Made by a program: the position numbers and the translations under genes. This document shows, one piece after another, positions 42,601-50,814 of a stretch of DNA of 64,000 bases. The DNA lies in NCBI RefSeq assembly GCF_009791395.1, contig NZ_WSZK01000015.1, positions 1 through 64,000 of the forward strand. Reading direction: 5' to 3'. The stretch comes from Halomarina oriensis. Its GTDB lineage: Archaea; Halobacteriota; Halobacteria; Halobacteriales; Haloarculaceae. Position 1 is the first letter of the stretch. Each line of letters opens with the position of its first letter. The notes below the pieces were generated by a model. The model was given only the letters and a program-made list of their open reading frames with translations, was not told the origin of the DNA and did not search any database.

Positions 42601-42815
42601 TCGAAGACGACTTCGGCGAGGGCGACGTTCTTGGCGACCCGGACGAACAGTTCCTCCTGCGTCTCGGTGAGTTCGCCGTCGGCGTCGCGCTGGAGGTAGC
42701 GCGCGGGCAGGATGTTGTCGTAGGCGTTGCTCGTCATACGGTCGGCGAGCGTCTCCCCGTCGGTGCGCTTGACGGGCAAGACGAGTTCGTCCGCGGAGAG
42801 GTCGGCCTCGCTCAT
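39690..42815 (-). CDS. nrdJ: Adenosylcobalamin-dependent ribonucleotide reductase
   Basis: 1041 residues, class II. Reduces ribonucleotides to deoxyribonucleotides with adenosylcobalamin. Marks: [20 protein letters not shown] with a redox Cys, the active-site [60 protein letters not shown], and a C-terminal zinc ribbon [26 protein letters not shown]. Vitamin-B12-dependent, oxygen-independent. No intein is visible, although RNR genes are frequent intein hosts. The 347-bp upstream region contains inverted repeats. Confidence 0.95.
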   Translation of the reverse strand: [1041 protein letters not shown]

Positions 42816-43162
42816 AGGCCCCCCACGGCGGTCGGTTCTGGCGTCGGAGTAGTGTGGTGTCCAGTCATCGGTAACGACGAGTGCTTACCGTCCAGCAAGT
42901 TCAACCCATCGGGTCCGGAGATTTTGCTGCCCGGTGTAGTGTCTGATTCTCGAACCGTCAGACGGTTCCAGCCGTCTCACGGTGTCCGTTCGAGGGATTG
43001 GACGGTCCGATATTAACCGTTGGCGGACCGGAGTGAAAGTGCCCCGGCGAGCGAGAAATCGCCCGCAGTGAGGCCGGTTCGAGTCGAAAGGAGAGGGTGT
43101 TGACGGGGGCTGTCGGTCCCGACAGCCGACGGATTTATTCCCGTCGTGGGTGAAACGCTACC
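42816..43162. promoter_or_regulatory. Divergent region before nrdJ with inverted repeats
   Basis: AACCGTCAGACGGTT (42953-42967, 7-bp arms, 1-base spacer) and the overlapping GACGG-TTCCAG-CCGTC (42961-42976) lie 140-160 bp before the nrdJ start. ATATTAACC (43009-43017) could be a TATA region. I see no cobalamin box. No gene is visible here. Confidence 0.4.
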
Positions 43163-43360
43163 ATGGTCGTCTCGCAGCTCGGACAGGTCCCGCTCCCCGA
43201 CGTCCTCTTGGCGCTGGTCGCGCTGGTCGTCGTCCTGTTCGTCGCCCGACTGGTCCTCCGTGTCGCCTGGAAGGTGGCGGTCCTCGCGCTCGTCGTCCTC
43301 GCCGGCCTGTGGGTCACGGGGATGACGGACGTCCTCCCTCAGCTGCCAGCGCTGCTGTAG
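43163..43360 (+). CDS. Two-TM membrane peptide (65 aa)
   Basis: LPDVLLALVALVVVLFVARL and AVLALVVLAGLWVTGMTDVL are hydrophobic. Small membrane protein of unknown function; codon bias is good. Convergent with trpG. Confidence 0.65.
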   Translation: MVVSQLGQVPLPDVLLALVALVVVLFVARLVLRVAWKVAVLALVVLAGLWVTGMTDVLPQLPALL

Positions 43361-43392
43361 TGGCCGCCGTCTCCCGCCCCGACATCGGCGAC

Positions 43393-44004
43393 TCAGGCCG
43401 TCGCTAGCCGCAGGAAGTTCGCCACCACGTCGTGACCGCGTTCGGTGAGCACGCTCTCGGGGTGGAACTGCACGCACTCGATGGGGAACTCGCGGTGCCG
43501 GACGCCCATCACGAGGCCGTCGTCGGTGCGTGCGCTCACCTCGAAGCAGTCCGGAACCTCCGTCGCCACCAGCGAGTGGTACCGCCCCGCCCGGAGCGGC
43601 GAGGGGAGGCCCTCGAACACCCCCTCGCAGTCGTGGTCGACGGCGTGGGCCTTGCCGTGGACCGGGTCGGGCGCACGGCCCACCGACCCGCCGTAGGCGT
43701 AGACGGCCGCCTCCAGGCCGAGACAGACCCCTAGCGTCGGCACGTCGGGACTCACCTCACGGAGGACGTCCATCGTGACGCCCACGTCGCGGTCGTTCTC
43801 GGGGTGGCCCGGTCCCGGCGAGACGACCACCGCGTCGGGGGCGTACTCGCGCACGTCGGCGAGCGAGGCGGTGTTACGGACGACGTGGGTGTCGGCGTAG
43901 TCACCGACGTACTCCACGAGGTTGTACGTGAACGAGTCGAAGTTGTCGACGAACAGCACGCGCGGGCGGTCGGCGGTGGTCGGTTCGACGGTCGGGGCGC
44001 TCAT
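43393..44004 (-). CDS. trpG: Anthranilate synthase component II (glutamine amidotransferase)
   Basis: 203 residues, class I glutamine amidotransferase supplying ammonia to TrpE. VLFVDNFDSFTYNLVEYVGD, VVSPGPGHPENDRDVG, the nucleophile Cys in TLGVCLGLEAAVYAYGG, and the His-Glu pair in CVQFHPESVLTERG. Its start overlaps the trpE stop (ATGA at 44004-44001), so they are coupled. Last gene of trpDFEG. Confidence 0.95.
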   Translation of the reverse strand: MSAPTVEPTTADRPRVLFVDNFDSFTYNLVEYVGDYADTHVVRNTASLADVREYAPDAVVVSPGPGHPENDRDVGVTMDVLREVSPDVPTLGVCLGLEAAVYAYGGSVGRAPDPVHGKAHAVDHDCEGVFEGLPSPLRAGRYHSLVATEVPDCFEVSARTDDGLVMGVRHREFPIECVQFHPESVLTERGHDVVANFLRLATA

Positions 44005-45788
44005 CGTGACGCCTCCGGGGCGTCGGCGGCCGTGTCGCCCGCGGCGGCCTCGTCACTCCCGCGACGGCGTTCGTCGGTGGGTGACGACGGCACCTCCTCG
44101 ATGGCCTCCAGAGCGGCGAGGACGCCGCGCATCTTCGATTCGGTCTCGTCGTACTCGCTGGTCGGGTCCGAGTCGGCGACGACGCCCGCACCCGCACGGA
44201 CGGTGACGCGTTCGTCGCCCGCGTCGGTCTCCTCGACCGTCGCCGACCGGATGACGATGGCGACGTCGGCGTCGCCGGTCCACGAGTAGTAGCCGACGCC
44301 GCCGCCGTAGAGTCCTCGCGGCGACATCTCCAGGTCGTCGATGACCTCCATCGCCCGGACCTTGGGTGCACCCGAGAGCGTCCCCGCGGGGAACGAGGCG
44401 CGGGTCGCGTCGAACGCGTCCGCGTCGGGAGCGAGTCGCCCCGTCACCGTCGACTCGATGTGCTGGACGTGGCTGTACTTGAGGACGTTCATGAACTCCT
44501 CGACGCGGACGCTCCCCTGTTCGGACACCACGCGCACGTCGTTTCGCGCGAGGTCGACGAGCATCGTGTGCTCGGCGCGTTCCTTCTCGTCGGCGAGCAA
44601 CTCGCCCGCGAGCCGGCGGTCCTCGACCGGCGACGCGCCCCGAGGGCAGGTGCCCGCGATGGGGTTGGCGACCACCCGGTCGCCGCCGACCGAGACGAGC
44701 GTCTCGGGACTCGCACCGACCAGTCGCCGGTCGCCGAAGTCGAGTGCGAACATGTACGGCGAGGGGTTGACCTCGCGCAGCGAGGCGTAGAGACCCAGCG
44801 GGTCCAACTCCCCCGTCAGTTCGCGCTCGCGGGAGACGACCGCCTGGTAGACGTCGCCGTCGAGGACGTGTTCCTTGGCCGCCCGGACGGCGTCCTCGTA
44901 CTCCTCGCGCGGCCCCGCACGTTCGGCCTCGCGGACGAACCCACCCAGTTCGGGGGCGTCGGCGTCGGCGAGCACGTCCCGGACGCGTTCGGCCTCGGCG
45001 AGGAGTTCGTCGTACAGCGCGTCCGCGTCCTCGTCGGCCCGGACGAGCGGCGTGAACACGAGTTCGAGCGTATCGGTGGCGTGGTCGAACGCGAGCACCC
45101 GGTCGGCGAGGACGAACTGCGCGTCGGGCGTCCCCGTGTCGGGCCGCTCGACACCCACCTCGGCGAGGTGGAGGTCGTAGACGGCCTCGTAGGCGAGGAA
45201 GCCGACGAGACCGCCGGTCAACCGCTGGCGGTCGCCGTCCGGGAACCCGCGCGTCGGCACGTCCGGGAGCGCCCCGCGGAGGGCGTCGAGCGTGTCGCCC
45301 TCGGCGAGTCCGAGGTCGGCGTAGCGGTCGTCGAACACCGCGACGTCGCTCGACGGTCCACGGTCGCTGTCGCTCCCTGGTTCCGACTCGCCCTGCTCGT
45401 CGGGACCACGGTCGCTCTCTCCGGTCGCCCGCTGCCCCCCCGCGCGTTCACTCGCGTGACCCACGGTCGCCACGGCTGCCGGGTCGACGCAGAGGTAGGA
45501 GTATCGCGCGTGTCGTTCGGCGCTCTCGTCGGCGGTGTCCGCGAGGTCGGCGGCGGGGGCGAACGCGCCGTCCGGATCCGAGGAGGCGACCTTCTCGGCG
45601 CTCTCGAGCAAGAACCCGTACTCGCGGTCGCTGGCCGCACGCAGCGTCGCGTAGGCGGTGAGCGGTTCGACGTCGGTGTCGAGTGTCGCCGTCGCGTGGA
45701 CGACGGCCGGTCCGTCGGTGACCAGGTCACGGAAGCGCTCGCGCGAGCAGTCGAGCGTGACGCCCGTCTCGCCGGGCGACCCCGTCAC
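44001..45788 (-). CDS. trpE: Anthranilate synthase component I
   Basis: 595 residues from GTG 45788. Converts chorismate and ammonia to anthranilate. The tryptophan feedback-site motif is FLLESAEKV near the N-terminus. The catalytic block includes NPSPYMFALDFGDRRLVGAS, PETLVSVGGDRVVANPIAGT, EFMNVLKYSHVQHIESTVTG, and SPRGLYGGGVGYYSW. Longer than bacterial forms because of an acidic insert (GESDRGPDEQGESEPGSDSD). GTGA overlap with trpF. Confidence 0.95.
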   Translation of the reverse strand: MTGSPGETGVTLDCSRERFRDLVTDGPAVVHATATLDTDVEPLTAYATLRAASDREYGFLLESAEKVASSDPDGAFAPAADLADTADESAERHARYSYLCVDPAAVATVGHASERAGGQRATGESDRGPDEQGESEPGSDSDRGPSSDVAVFDDRYADLGLAEGDTLDALRGALPDVPTRGFPDGDRQRLTGGLVGFLAYEAVYDLHLAEVGVERPDTGTPDAQFVLADRVLAFDHATDTLELVFTPLVRADEDADALYDELLAEAERVRDVLADADAPELGGFVREAERAGPREEYEDAVRAAKEHVLDGDVYQAVVSRERELTGELDPLGLYASLREVNPSPYMFALDFGDRRLVGASPETLVSVGGDRVVANPIAGTCPRGASPVEDRRLAGELLADEKERAEHTMLVDLARNDVRVVSEQGSVRVEEFMNVLKYSHVQHIESTVTGRLAPDADAFDATRASFPAGTLSGAPKVRAMEVIDDLEMSPRGLYGGGVGYYSWTGDADVAIVIRSATVEETDAGDERVTVRAGAGVVADSDPTSEYDETESKMRGVLAALEAIEEVPSSPTDERRRGSDEAAAGDTAADAPEASR

Positions 45789-46414
45789 GGTTCGCCACCT
45801 CGTGTGGCACTGACGAACGCGGCCATCGCGTCGTGGTCCTTCTCGCCGGGGGTCGCCTCGATGCCGCTGGCGACGTCGACGGCGAACGGGCCGACCGTGC
45901 CGACCGCCTCGGCGACGTTTTCGGGGGTCAGTCCGCCGGCGAGGACGACGGGCACGTCGAGCGTCTCGACCAGTTCGCGGGTCCGCGTCCAGTCGTGAGT
46001 CTCGCCGGTGCCGCCCGCCCCGTCGGCGTCCGTCGAGTCGACGAGGACGGCGTCGGCCGCGGCCGCGTAGGCCGCGTGGTCGCCCGCGAGGTCCGTCGCG
46101 GCGACGACCCGTGCGTCGGTCGAAGCGGCGAGGTCCGAGACGGCAGCGGGGTCGAGACCGTGGACCTGGACGACGTCGGTGTTGACCTCCTCGACGAGTG
46201 TGGCGGCGTCGTCGGGTGTCTCGGGCATCGTCACGAGCACCGTCGTCACGAACGGCGGCACGTCCGCGACCAGGGTGGCGGCGTCCGTGGCGGTGAGTTC
46301 ACGGGGCGTCTCGACCGGCACGTCTACGACGAACCCGAGGGCGTCGGCCCCGGCGGCGACCGCCGCGTCGCGGTCGCTGGCCGAGGTGATGCCACAGAGT
46401 TTCGTTCGCGTCAT
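45785..46414 (-). CDS. trpF: Phosphoribosylanthranilate isomerase
   Basis: 209 residues, ATG 46414. Amadori rearrangement of phosphoribosylanthranilate. MTRTKLCGITSASDRDAAVA with the catalytic Cys7, ADALGFVVDV, VVQVHGLDP, and VDVASGIEATPGEKDHDAMA with the catalytic Asp. TIM barrel of normal size. The stop overlaps the trpE start, and the gap to trpD is 7 bp. Confidence 0.95.
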   Translation of the reverse strand: MTRTKLCGITSASDRDAAVAAGADALGFVVDVPVETPRELTATDAATLVADVPPFVTTVLVTMPETPDDAATLVEEVNTDVVQVHGLDPAAVSDLAASTDARVVAATDLAGDHAAYAAAADAVLVDSTDADGAGGTGETHDWTRTRELVETLDVPVVLAGGLTPENVAEAVGTVGPFAVDVASGIEATPGEKDHDAMAAFVSATRGGEP

Positions 46415-46421
46415 CGCAGGG

Positions 46422-47429
46422 TCACACGGAGACCGTGACGCCACGGAGGGCGTCGAGTTTCTCGCTGGCGGCCCCCGAGTCGATGGACTCGCGGGCGCGG
46501 TCGACACCGTCGGCGAGCGAGGCGGCCTCGCCCGCGACGTAGATGGCCGCTCCGGCGTTGGCGAGGATGATGTCCCGTTTCGCGCCGGTCACCTCGCCGG
46601 CGACGATTCCCCGGAGGTCCGCGGCGTTCTCCTCGGGCGTCCCCCCGGCGACGGCGGAGACGGGGGCGTGGTCGAGCCCGAGGTCGGTGGGCGTGACGGT
46701 GAACTCCTCGACGGACTCGCCGCGGACCTCGGCGGCGACGGTCTCGCCGTGGAGACAGATCTCGTCCATCCCGTCGCCGTGGACGACGAGCGCACGGTCG
46801 ACCGGGAGGTTCGCCAGCGCACGGGCGAGGACGGGGACGAGGTCCGCGTCGTAGACGCCGACGACCTGCGCGTCCGCGCCGGCGGGGTTCGTCAGCGGCC
46901 CGAGGACGTTGAACAACGTCCGCATCCCGAGTTCGCGGCGCGGGCCGATGACGGCCTTCATCGCGGGGTGGAACACGGGGGCGAGCAGGAAGCCGATACC
47001 CTGCTCCTCGATAGCCTGTTCGACGGCCGGCGGTTCGGCGGCGATGTCGACGCCCACCTCGTCGAGCACGTCCGCACTGCCGGAGTTCGAGGAGACCGAG
47101 TAGTTGCCGTGCTTGGCGACGGCGATGTCCGCCCCGGCGGCGACGACGGCGCTGGTCGTCGAGACGTTGATCGTGTCGTAGTCGTCGCCGCCGGTCCCGC
47201 AGGTGTCGACCAGGGGTGTCCGGTCGGGATCGATTGTCCGCGCGGCGTCGCGCATCCCCTCGGCGAACCCGGCGATCTCCGCTTCCGTCTCGCCTTTCGC
47301 CCGGAGCGCCGCCAGCAGCGCACCGATCTGTGCGTCCGTCGCGCCGTCGAACACGGCCGTCGATACCTCGCGTGCCTCCGCCTGTGTCAGGTCCGCGCCG
47401 TCCGTGACGCGCTCGATGTGGTCCATCAT
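46422..47429 (-). CDS. trpD: Anthranilate phosphoribosyltransferase
   Basis: 335 residues. Joins anthranilate to PRPP. The glycine loop GTGGDDYDTINVSTTSAVVA, AKHGNYSVSSNSGSADVLDE, and LGPLTNPAGADAQVVGVYDA are present. First gene of trpDFEG; the haloarchaeal partner genes trpCBA are usually elsewhere and are not in this window. The preceding promoter has two TGTACA boxes. MM start (47429 or 47426). Confidence 0.95.
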   Translation of the reverse strand: MMDHIERVTDGADLTQAEAREVSTAVFDGATDAQIGALLAALRAKGETEAEIAGFAEGMRDAARTIDPDRTPLVDTCGTGGDDYDTINVSTTSAVVAAGADIAVAKHGNYSVSSNSGSADVLDEVGVDIAAEPPAVEQAIEEQGIGFLLAPVFHPAMKAVIGPRRELGMRTLFNVLGPLTNPAGADAQVVGVYDADLVPVLARALANLPVDRALVVHGDGMDEICLHGETVAAEVRGESVEEFTVTPTDLGLDHAPVSAVAGGTPEENAADLRGIVAGEVTGAKRDIILANAGAAIYVAGEAASLADGVDRARESIDSGAASEKLDALRGVTVSV

Positions 47430-47451
47430 AGATTGGTGATGAGCGTTGTTG

Positions 47452-47480
47452 GTCTGTGATGTACAAGTGTGTACACAGAC
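47452..47480. promoter_or_regulatory. TGTACA pair in an inverted repeat before trpD
   Basis: TGTACA at 47460-47465 and 47470-47475 start exactly 10 bp apart, inside a perfect inverted repeat GTCTGTG/CACAGAC (47452-47458/47474-47480). This lies 23-51 bp before the trpD start. TGTACA is the TRP-box consensus reported for TrpY in Methanothermobacter; whether a related regulator acts here is inference. Confidence 0.55.
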
Positions 47481-47623
47481 TTAACCTTGTTGTCGTCGGC
47501 TCGGGGACGCGGTGGGTCGATTTCTCGACGCTTCGAGCGGGAAACCGTCCCACGGCACGGGGGGCGCACCGCCGTGCCGTTCGGAAAGGTTCAAGTACCA
47601 TCGCCGGATACGAACGAGTGCGA

Positions 47624-47698
47624 GGGTTGGTGGTCTAGGCTGGTTATGACACCTCCTTGACATGGAGGAGGTCGGCAGTTCAAATCTGCCCCAACCCA
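47624..47698 (+). tRNA. tRNA-Val(GAC)
   Basis: 75-nt cloverleaf: acceptor GGGTTGG/CCAACCC, anticodon stem CCTCC/GGAGG with loop TTGACAT (anticodon GAC), T arm with CAGTTCAAATCTG, discriminator A. No intron. Confidence 0.95.
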
Positions 47699-48437
47699 TC
47701 TCTGGTGGCGCAACGCGACGAGCGGAGCGAGGAGCCAGCGCCACCGAACGGCGAAACGGTCGGTTCGAACTCGGGAGCGAAGTGACCGAAGTTCGAATCG
47801 TCCTCGATCCATCCTTCGCGTCACCACGACTCCGAGCGACGCGAGATGGTCACGGGGATTCGAAGCAGGGAGCGAGCGACCGGAGTTCGGGTCTGCCCCG
47901 ACTCGTCTCCGATTCCTCACGACGTCGAGTCCTGTGCCCGGCATCGAACACGCCTGTCGACCCTTTTCGGAGGACGCCGGGCAGCACTACCCACCGAATC
48001 TAAAGAAATCAGCCGCATACAGTGAGTTTTGTGACTGAAGTGCGAAGATACCAGAACAACTGTTGCACTGAACCGAATCTATAAGTGGATATGGGGAAAC
48101 CTGGCGTGTGAGGCGCGCCGTCGAACGTCAGCCGACCCGAGAACGCGAAGGGGCGGCTCACGCGTGCTCAACGACGACGACGCACCTCGTCGTCACGGGG
48201 TCGAGACAGCGGTTTCCCAGTCTCTGCCGACCCCGTGGCAGCCGGCCCGCCAACGGACTGGCACCTGCGGTCTTGCTGTCGGGGACACTACGCTGGACCG
48301 GCCAGTCACGGGACGCGGAGTACAGCCGTCACGACGAGTCAGACGAGCGACGACCGTCGTGTACGACCGTTACAGTCACGGCGGCCAGGTCTGCACGGAC
48401 GAACACTCCTTTGTCGCGTCGTCGCGTAACGGGGACA
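47699..48437. repeat. No gene; degenerate repeats resembling tRNA-Val 3' ends
   Basis: GGTGGCGC (47704-47711) and GCGCCACC (about 47738-47745) form a hairpin after the tRNA. Two imperfect ~49-bp repeats (about 47762-47810 and 47859-47907) share GGGAGCGA, GACCG and AGTTCG, and their ends resemble the tRNA 3' segment AGTTCAAATCTGCCCC. They may be decayed integration copies or low-complexity chance. The rest to 48437 is promoter-like DNA before the GH15 gene. Confidence 0.45.
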
Positions 48438-50324
48438 ATGGAGTACCGTTCGATAGCGGCCTACGGCCTCGTCGGGAACCGCGAGACGGGTGCGCTCGTC
48501 GGCCCCGACGGCAGCGTCGACTGGTTGCCGTTTCCCCGCCTCTGTTCCCCGAGCGTCTTCGCCCGCGTCCTCGACGTCGACATCGGCGGGTGGTTCTGTC
48601 TGCGTCCCATCGGCGACTTCGAGTCCACCCACGAGTATCTCGACGACACGTCCGTCCTCCGGACGACGTTCCACGGCGGCGACGGGACGCTGACGCTCAC
48701 CGACTTCATGCCGCCACACGGCATCACCCACCCCGAGACGGTGACCGAACGGTCGCTCGTCCGGCGCGTCACCTGCGTCGAGGACGAGGAGACGCTCGAC
48801 GTGTCGTTCCGACCGCGGTTCGACTACGCGCGCGGCGAGACGACCATCGAGAGCATCGCCGAGTCACACGCGGGCGACGGCCGCACCGACGACGGCGGCA
48901 TCGTCGGCTACCGGGTCACCGGCGGCGAGCGGACCCTCTCGCTGTGGACCGACGCGGACCTCGACTTGACCCGACGCGACGCGACGGGCAGTGTCACGCT
49001 GACCGAGGGCGAGTCGCGGTGGTTCGTCCTCACGGAGGGCGACGGACCGCGGCCGACGTACGGGGACTGCCAGCGGAGTCTCGAAGCGACCCTCGACCAC
49101 TGGCGCGGGTGGGTCGGGTCGTTACCCGGTGTCGGCGGCGAACACCGCGACCTGCTGGCTCGCTCGGCGGTGACGATGCGCCTGCTCTCGAACGCGCGAA
49201 CGGGAGCCATCGCGGCCGCCCCGACCACGTCGCTCCCCGAGGATATCGGCGGCGTCCGCAACTGGGACTACCGGTTCCACTGGATGCGCGACTCCTCCAT
49301 CGTCTCGCGGGCGCTCTCGCGGTTGGGTGCGACGGAGGCCGCCCGCGCGAACCTCGACTGGTGGCTCGACCACCTCAACGAGTACGGCCCGGCCAGCGAG
49401 GAGGTCCTGTTCCACCCGCTGTACGACCTCTATCCGGACGACGACACGGTCCGGACGACCGAGATCACGCTCGACCACCTCTCGGGCTACCGTGACTCCG
49501 CACCGGTCCGTATCGGCAACGCCGCCTACGACCAGAAACAGCTCGACATCTACGGGGAGCTGCTGCTGAGCGCGAGCGAACTCGTCGGGGCGGGCGTGAC
49601 GCTCTCCGACGAGGAGTGGGCGGGGCTTCACCGTATCGTCGAACACGTCTGTGAGGTCTGGCAGGAGCCGGACTACGGCATCTGGGAGGTCCGCAGCCAG
49701 CCCGAACAGTTCGTCAACTCGAAGGTGATGTGCTGGGCGGCCGTCGACCGGGGCATCGAACTCGCCACCGGGCGCGGCGAGTCCGTCCCCGAGCACTGGG
49801 TGCGGACCCGCGAGGAGATACACGAGACGGTCTGTGAGCGGGGGTTCCGCGAGGAGCAGAACGCCTTCGTTCGCTCGTTCGAGGCCGACGAGGCGCTCGA
49901 CGCCGCCTGTCTACGAATCCCGCTGGTCGGGTTCCTCCCGGCCGACGACCCCCGCGTCCAGGGGACCATCGACGCCATCGTCGACCGCCTGCTCGTCGAC
50001 GACGGCCTCGTCCAGCGCTACGAGGGGCCGGACGGACTGCCGGGCCGGGACCACGCGTTCGTCCTCTGTACGTTCTGGCTCGTCGACGCCATGGCGGCGG
50101 CGGGGCGGCGAGACGCGGCTGCGACGGTGCTCTCGGACATCCTCGACCGTGGCTCCTCGCTGGGCCTGTTCGCCGAGGAGATCGACCCGATGAACGGTGA
50201 ACAGCTCGGGAACTACCCGCTGGCGTTCGCACACGCCGGTCTCGTCAACAGCGTCCTCGGCCTCACGCGGGCGGGCGAGGACCGCGTCGGTGTCGACGAG
50301 ACGGTTCCGACACACCACGACTGA
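48438..50324 (+). CDS. GH15 glucoamylase/trehalase-like glycoside hydrolase
   Basis: 628 residues from ATG 48438 (long upstream frames are rejected because their sequence is Arg-rich). N-terminal beta domain (YRSIAAYGLVGNRETGALVG, PDGSVDWLPFPRLCSPSVFA), then an (alpha/alpha)6 barrel: PEDIGGVRNWDYRFHWMRDS, LFHPLYDLYPDDDTVRTTEI with the probable general acid region, IGNAAYDQKQLDIYGELLLS, GIWEVRSQPEQFVNSKVMCW. Inverting hydrolase of alpha-glucosides such as trehalose or maltooligosaccharides. No signal peptide, so cytosolic. Confidence 0.92.
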   Translation: MEYRSIAAYGLVGNRETGALVGPDGSVDWLPFPRLCSPSVFARVLDVDIGGWFCLRPIGDFESTHEYLDDTSVLRTTFHGGDGTLTLTDFMPPHGITHPETVTERSLVRRVTCVEDEETLDVSFRPRFDYARGETTIESIAESHAGDGRTDDGGIVGYRVTGGERTLSLWTDADLDLTRRDATGSVTLTEGESRWFVLTEGDGPRPTYGDCQRSLEATLDHWRGWVGSLPGVGGEHRDLLARSAVTMRLLSNARTGAIAAAPTTSLPEDIGGVRNWDYRFHWMRDSSIVSRALSRLGATEAARANLDWWLDHLNEYGPASEEVLFHPLYDLYPDDDTVRTTEITLDHLSGYRDSAPVRIGNAAYDQKQLDIYGELLLSASELVGAGVTLSDEEWAGLHRIVEHVCEVWQEPDYGIWEVRSQPEQFVNSKVMCWAAVDRGIELATGRGESVPEHWVRTREEIHETVCERGFREEQNAFVRSFEADEALDAACLRIPLVGFLPADDPRVQGTIDAIVDRLLVDDGLVQRYEGPDGLPGRDHAFVLCTFWLVDAMAAAGRRDAAATVLSDILDRGSSLGLFAEEIDPMNGEQLGNYPLAFAHAGLVNSVLGLTRAGEDRVGVDETVPTHHD

Positions 50325-50381
50325 CCGACGGGCCGACGGGTGACCGACTGACCGACGGGTGACCGTCGCGGGCCGCCGCCG

Positions 50382-50717
50382 TCACTGCGGCGCGTTCTCG
50401 ACGCTCGACGACTCCCGCGTGCGGTCGCGTTTTCGCAAGGTCTCGTGGACGCCGACGACCATCGTCGGAATCAACAGCATGAAGAGATGTTCTTCGATGG
50501 GGATGCCGAGCAGTTCGACGCCCGTTCTGAGCGGTATCTCGAAGACGCCGACCTCGAGGGTGTACCAGTCCCAGACGTACGCGAACGGGTAGAGCACGAG
50601 CGTCGTCCGGGCGGCCGCACGCCACGCGTCGGCGTAGGTGACGAACGCCACCGCGACGACGGCCCACGCCACCTCCGTGACGAGGTAGGTGTACGGGCCG
50701 AAGACCGTGATGTCCAT
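50382..50717 (-). CDS. Lycopene-cyclase-domain protein (111 aa, single repeat)
   Basis: ATG 50717. Three hydrophobic helices (ITVFGPYTYLVTEVAWAVVA, TTLVLYPFAYVWDWYTLEVG, LLGIPIEEHLFMLLIPTMVV). GIPIEEHLFMLLIPT matches the PxE(E)xxF motif of the lycopene cyclase domain. The usual archaeal enzyme has two such domains (~230 residues), so this is a half-size form, like the CrtYc/CrtYd subunits. No partner is adjacent; the carotenoid role is inference. Confidence 0.75.
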   Translation of the reverse strand: MDITVFGPYTYLVTEVAWAVVAVAFVTYADAWRAAARTTLVLYPFAYVWDWYTLEVGVFEIPLRTGVELLGIPIEEHLFMLLIPTMVVGVHETLRKRDRTRESSSVENAPQ

Positions 50718-50814
50718 GTGTCGTGTTGGCCTTCCGACGGGAAAGTCCTGCGTGCTTGCCACGTCGTCGGCCTAGCTTCATAACCGCGGGTGGTGAACAT
50801 ATCGGGAGAGCACA

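Noticed and set aside
42816-43162. Cobalamin riboswitch before nrdJ
   Set aside because: No B12-box core was seen on either strand; only inverted repeats, so not called.
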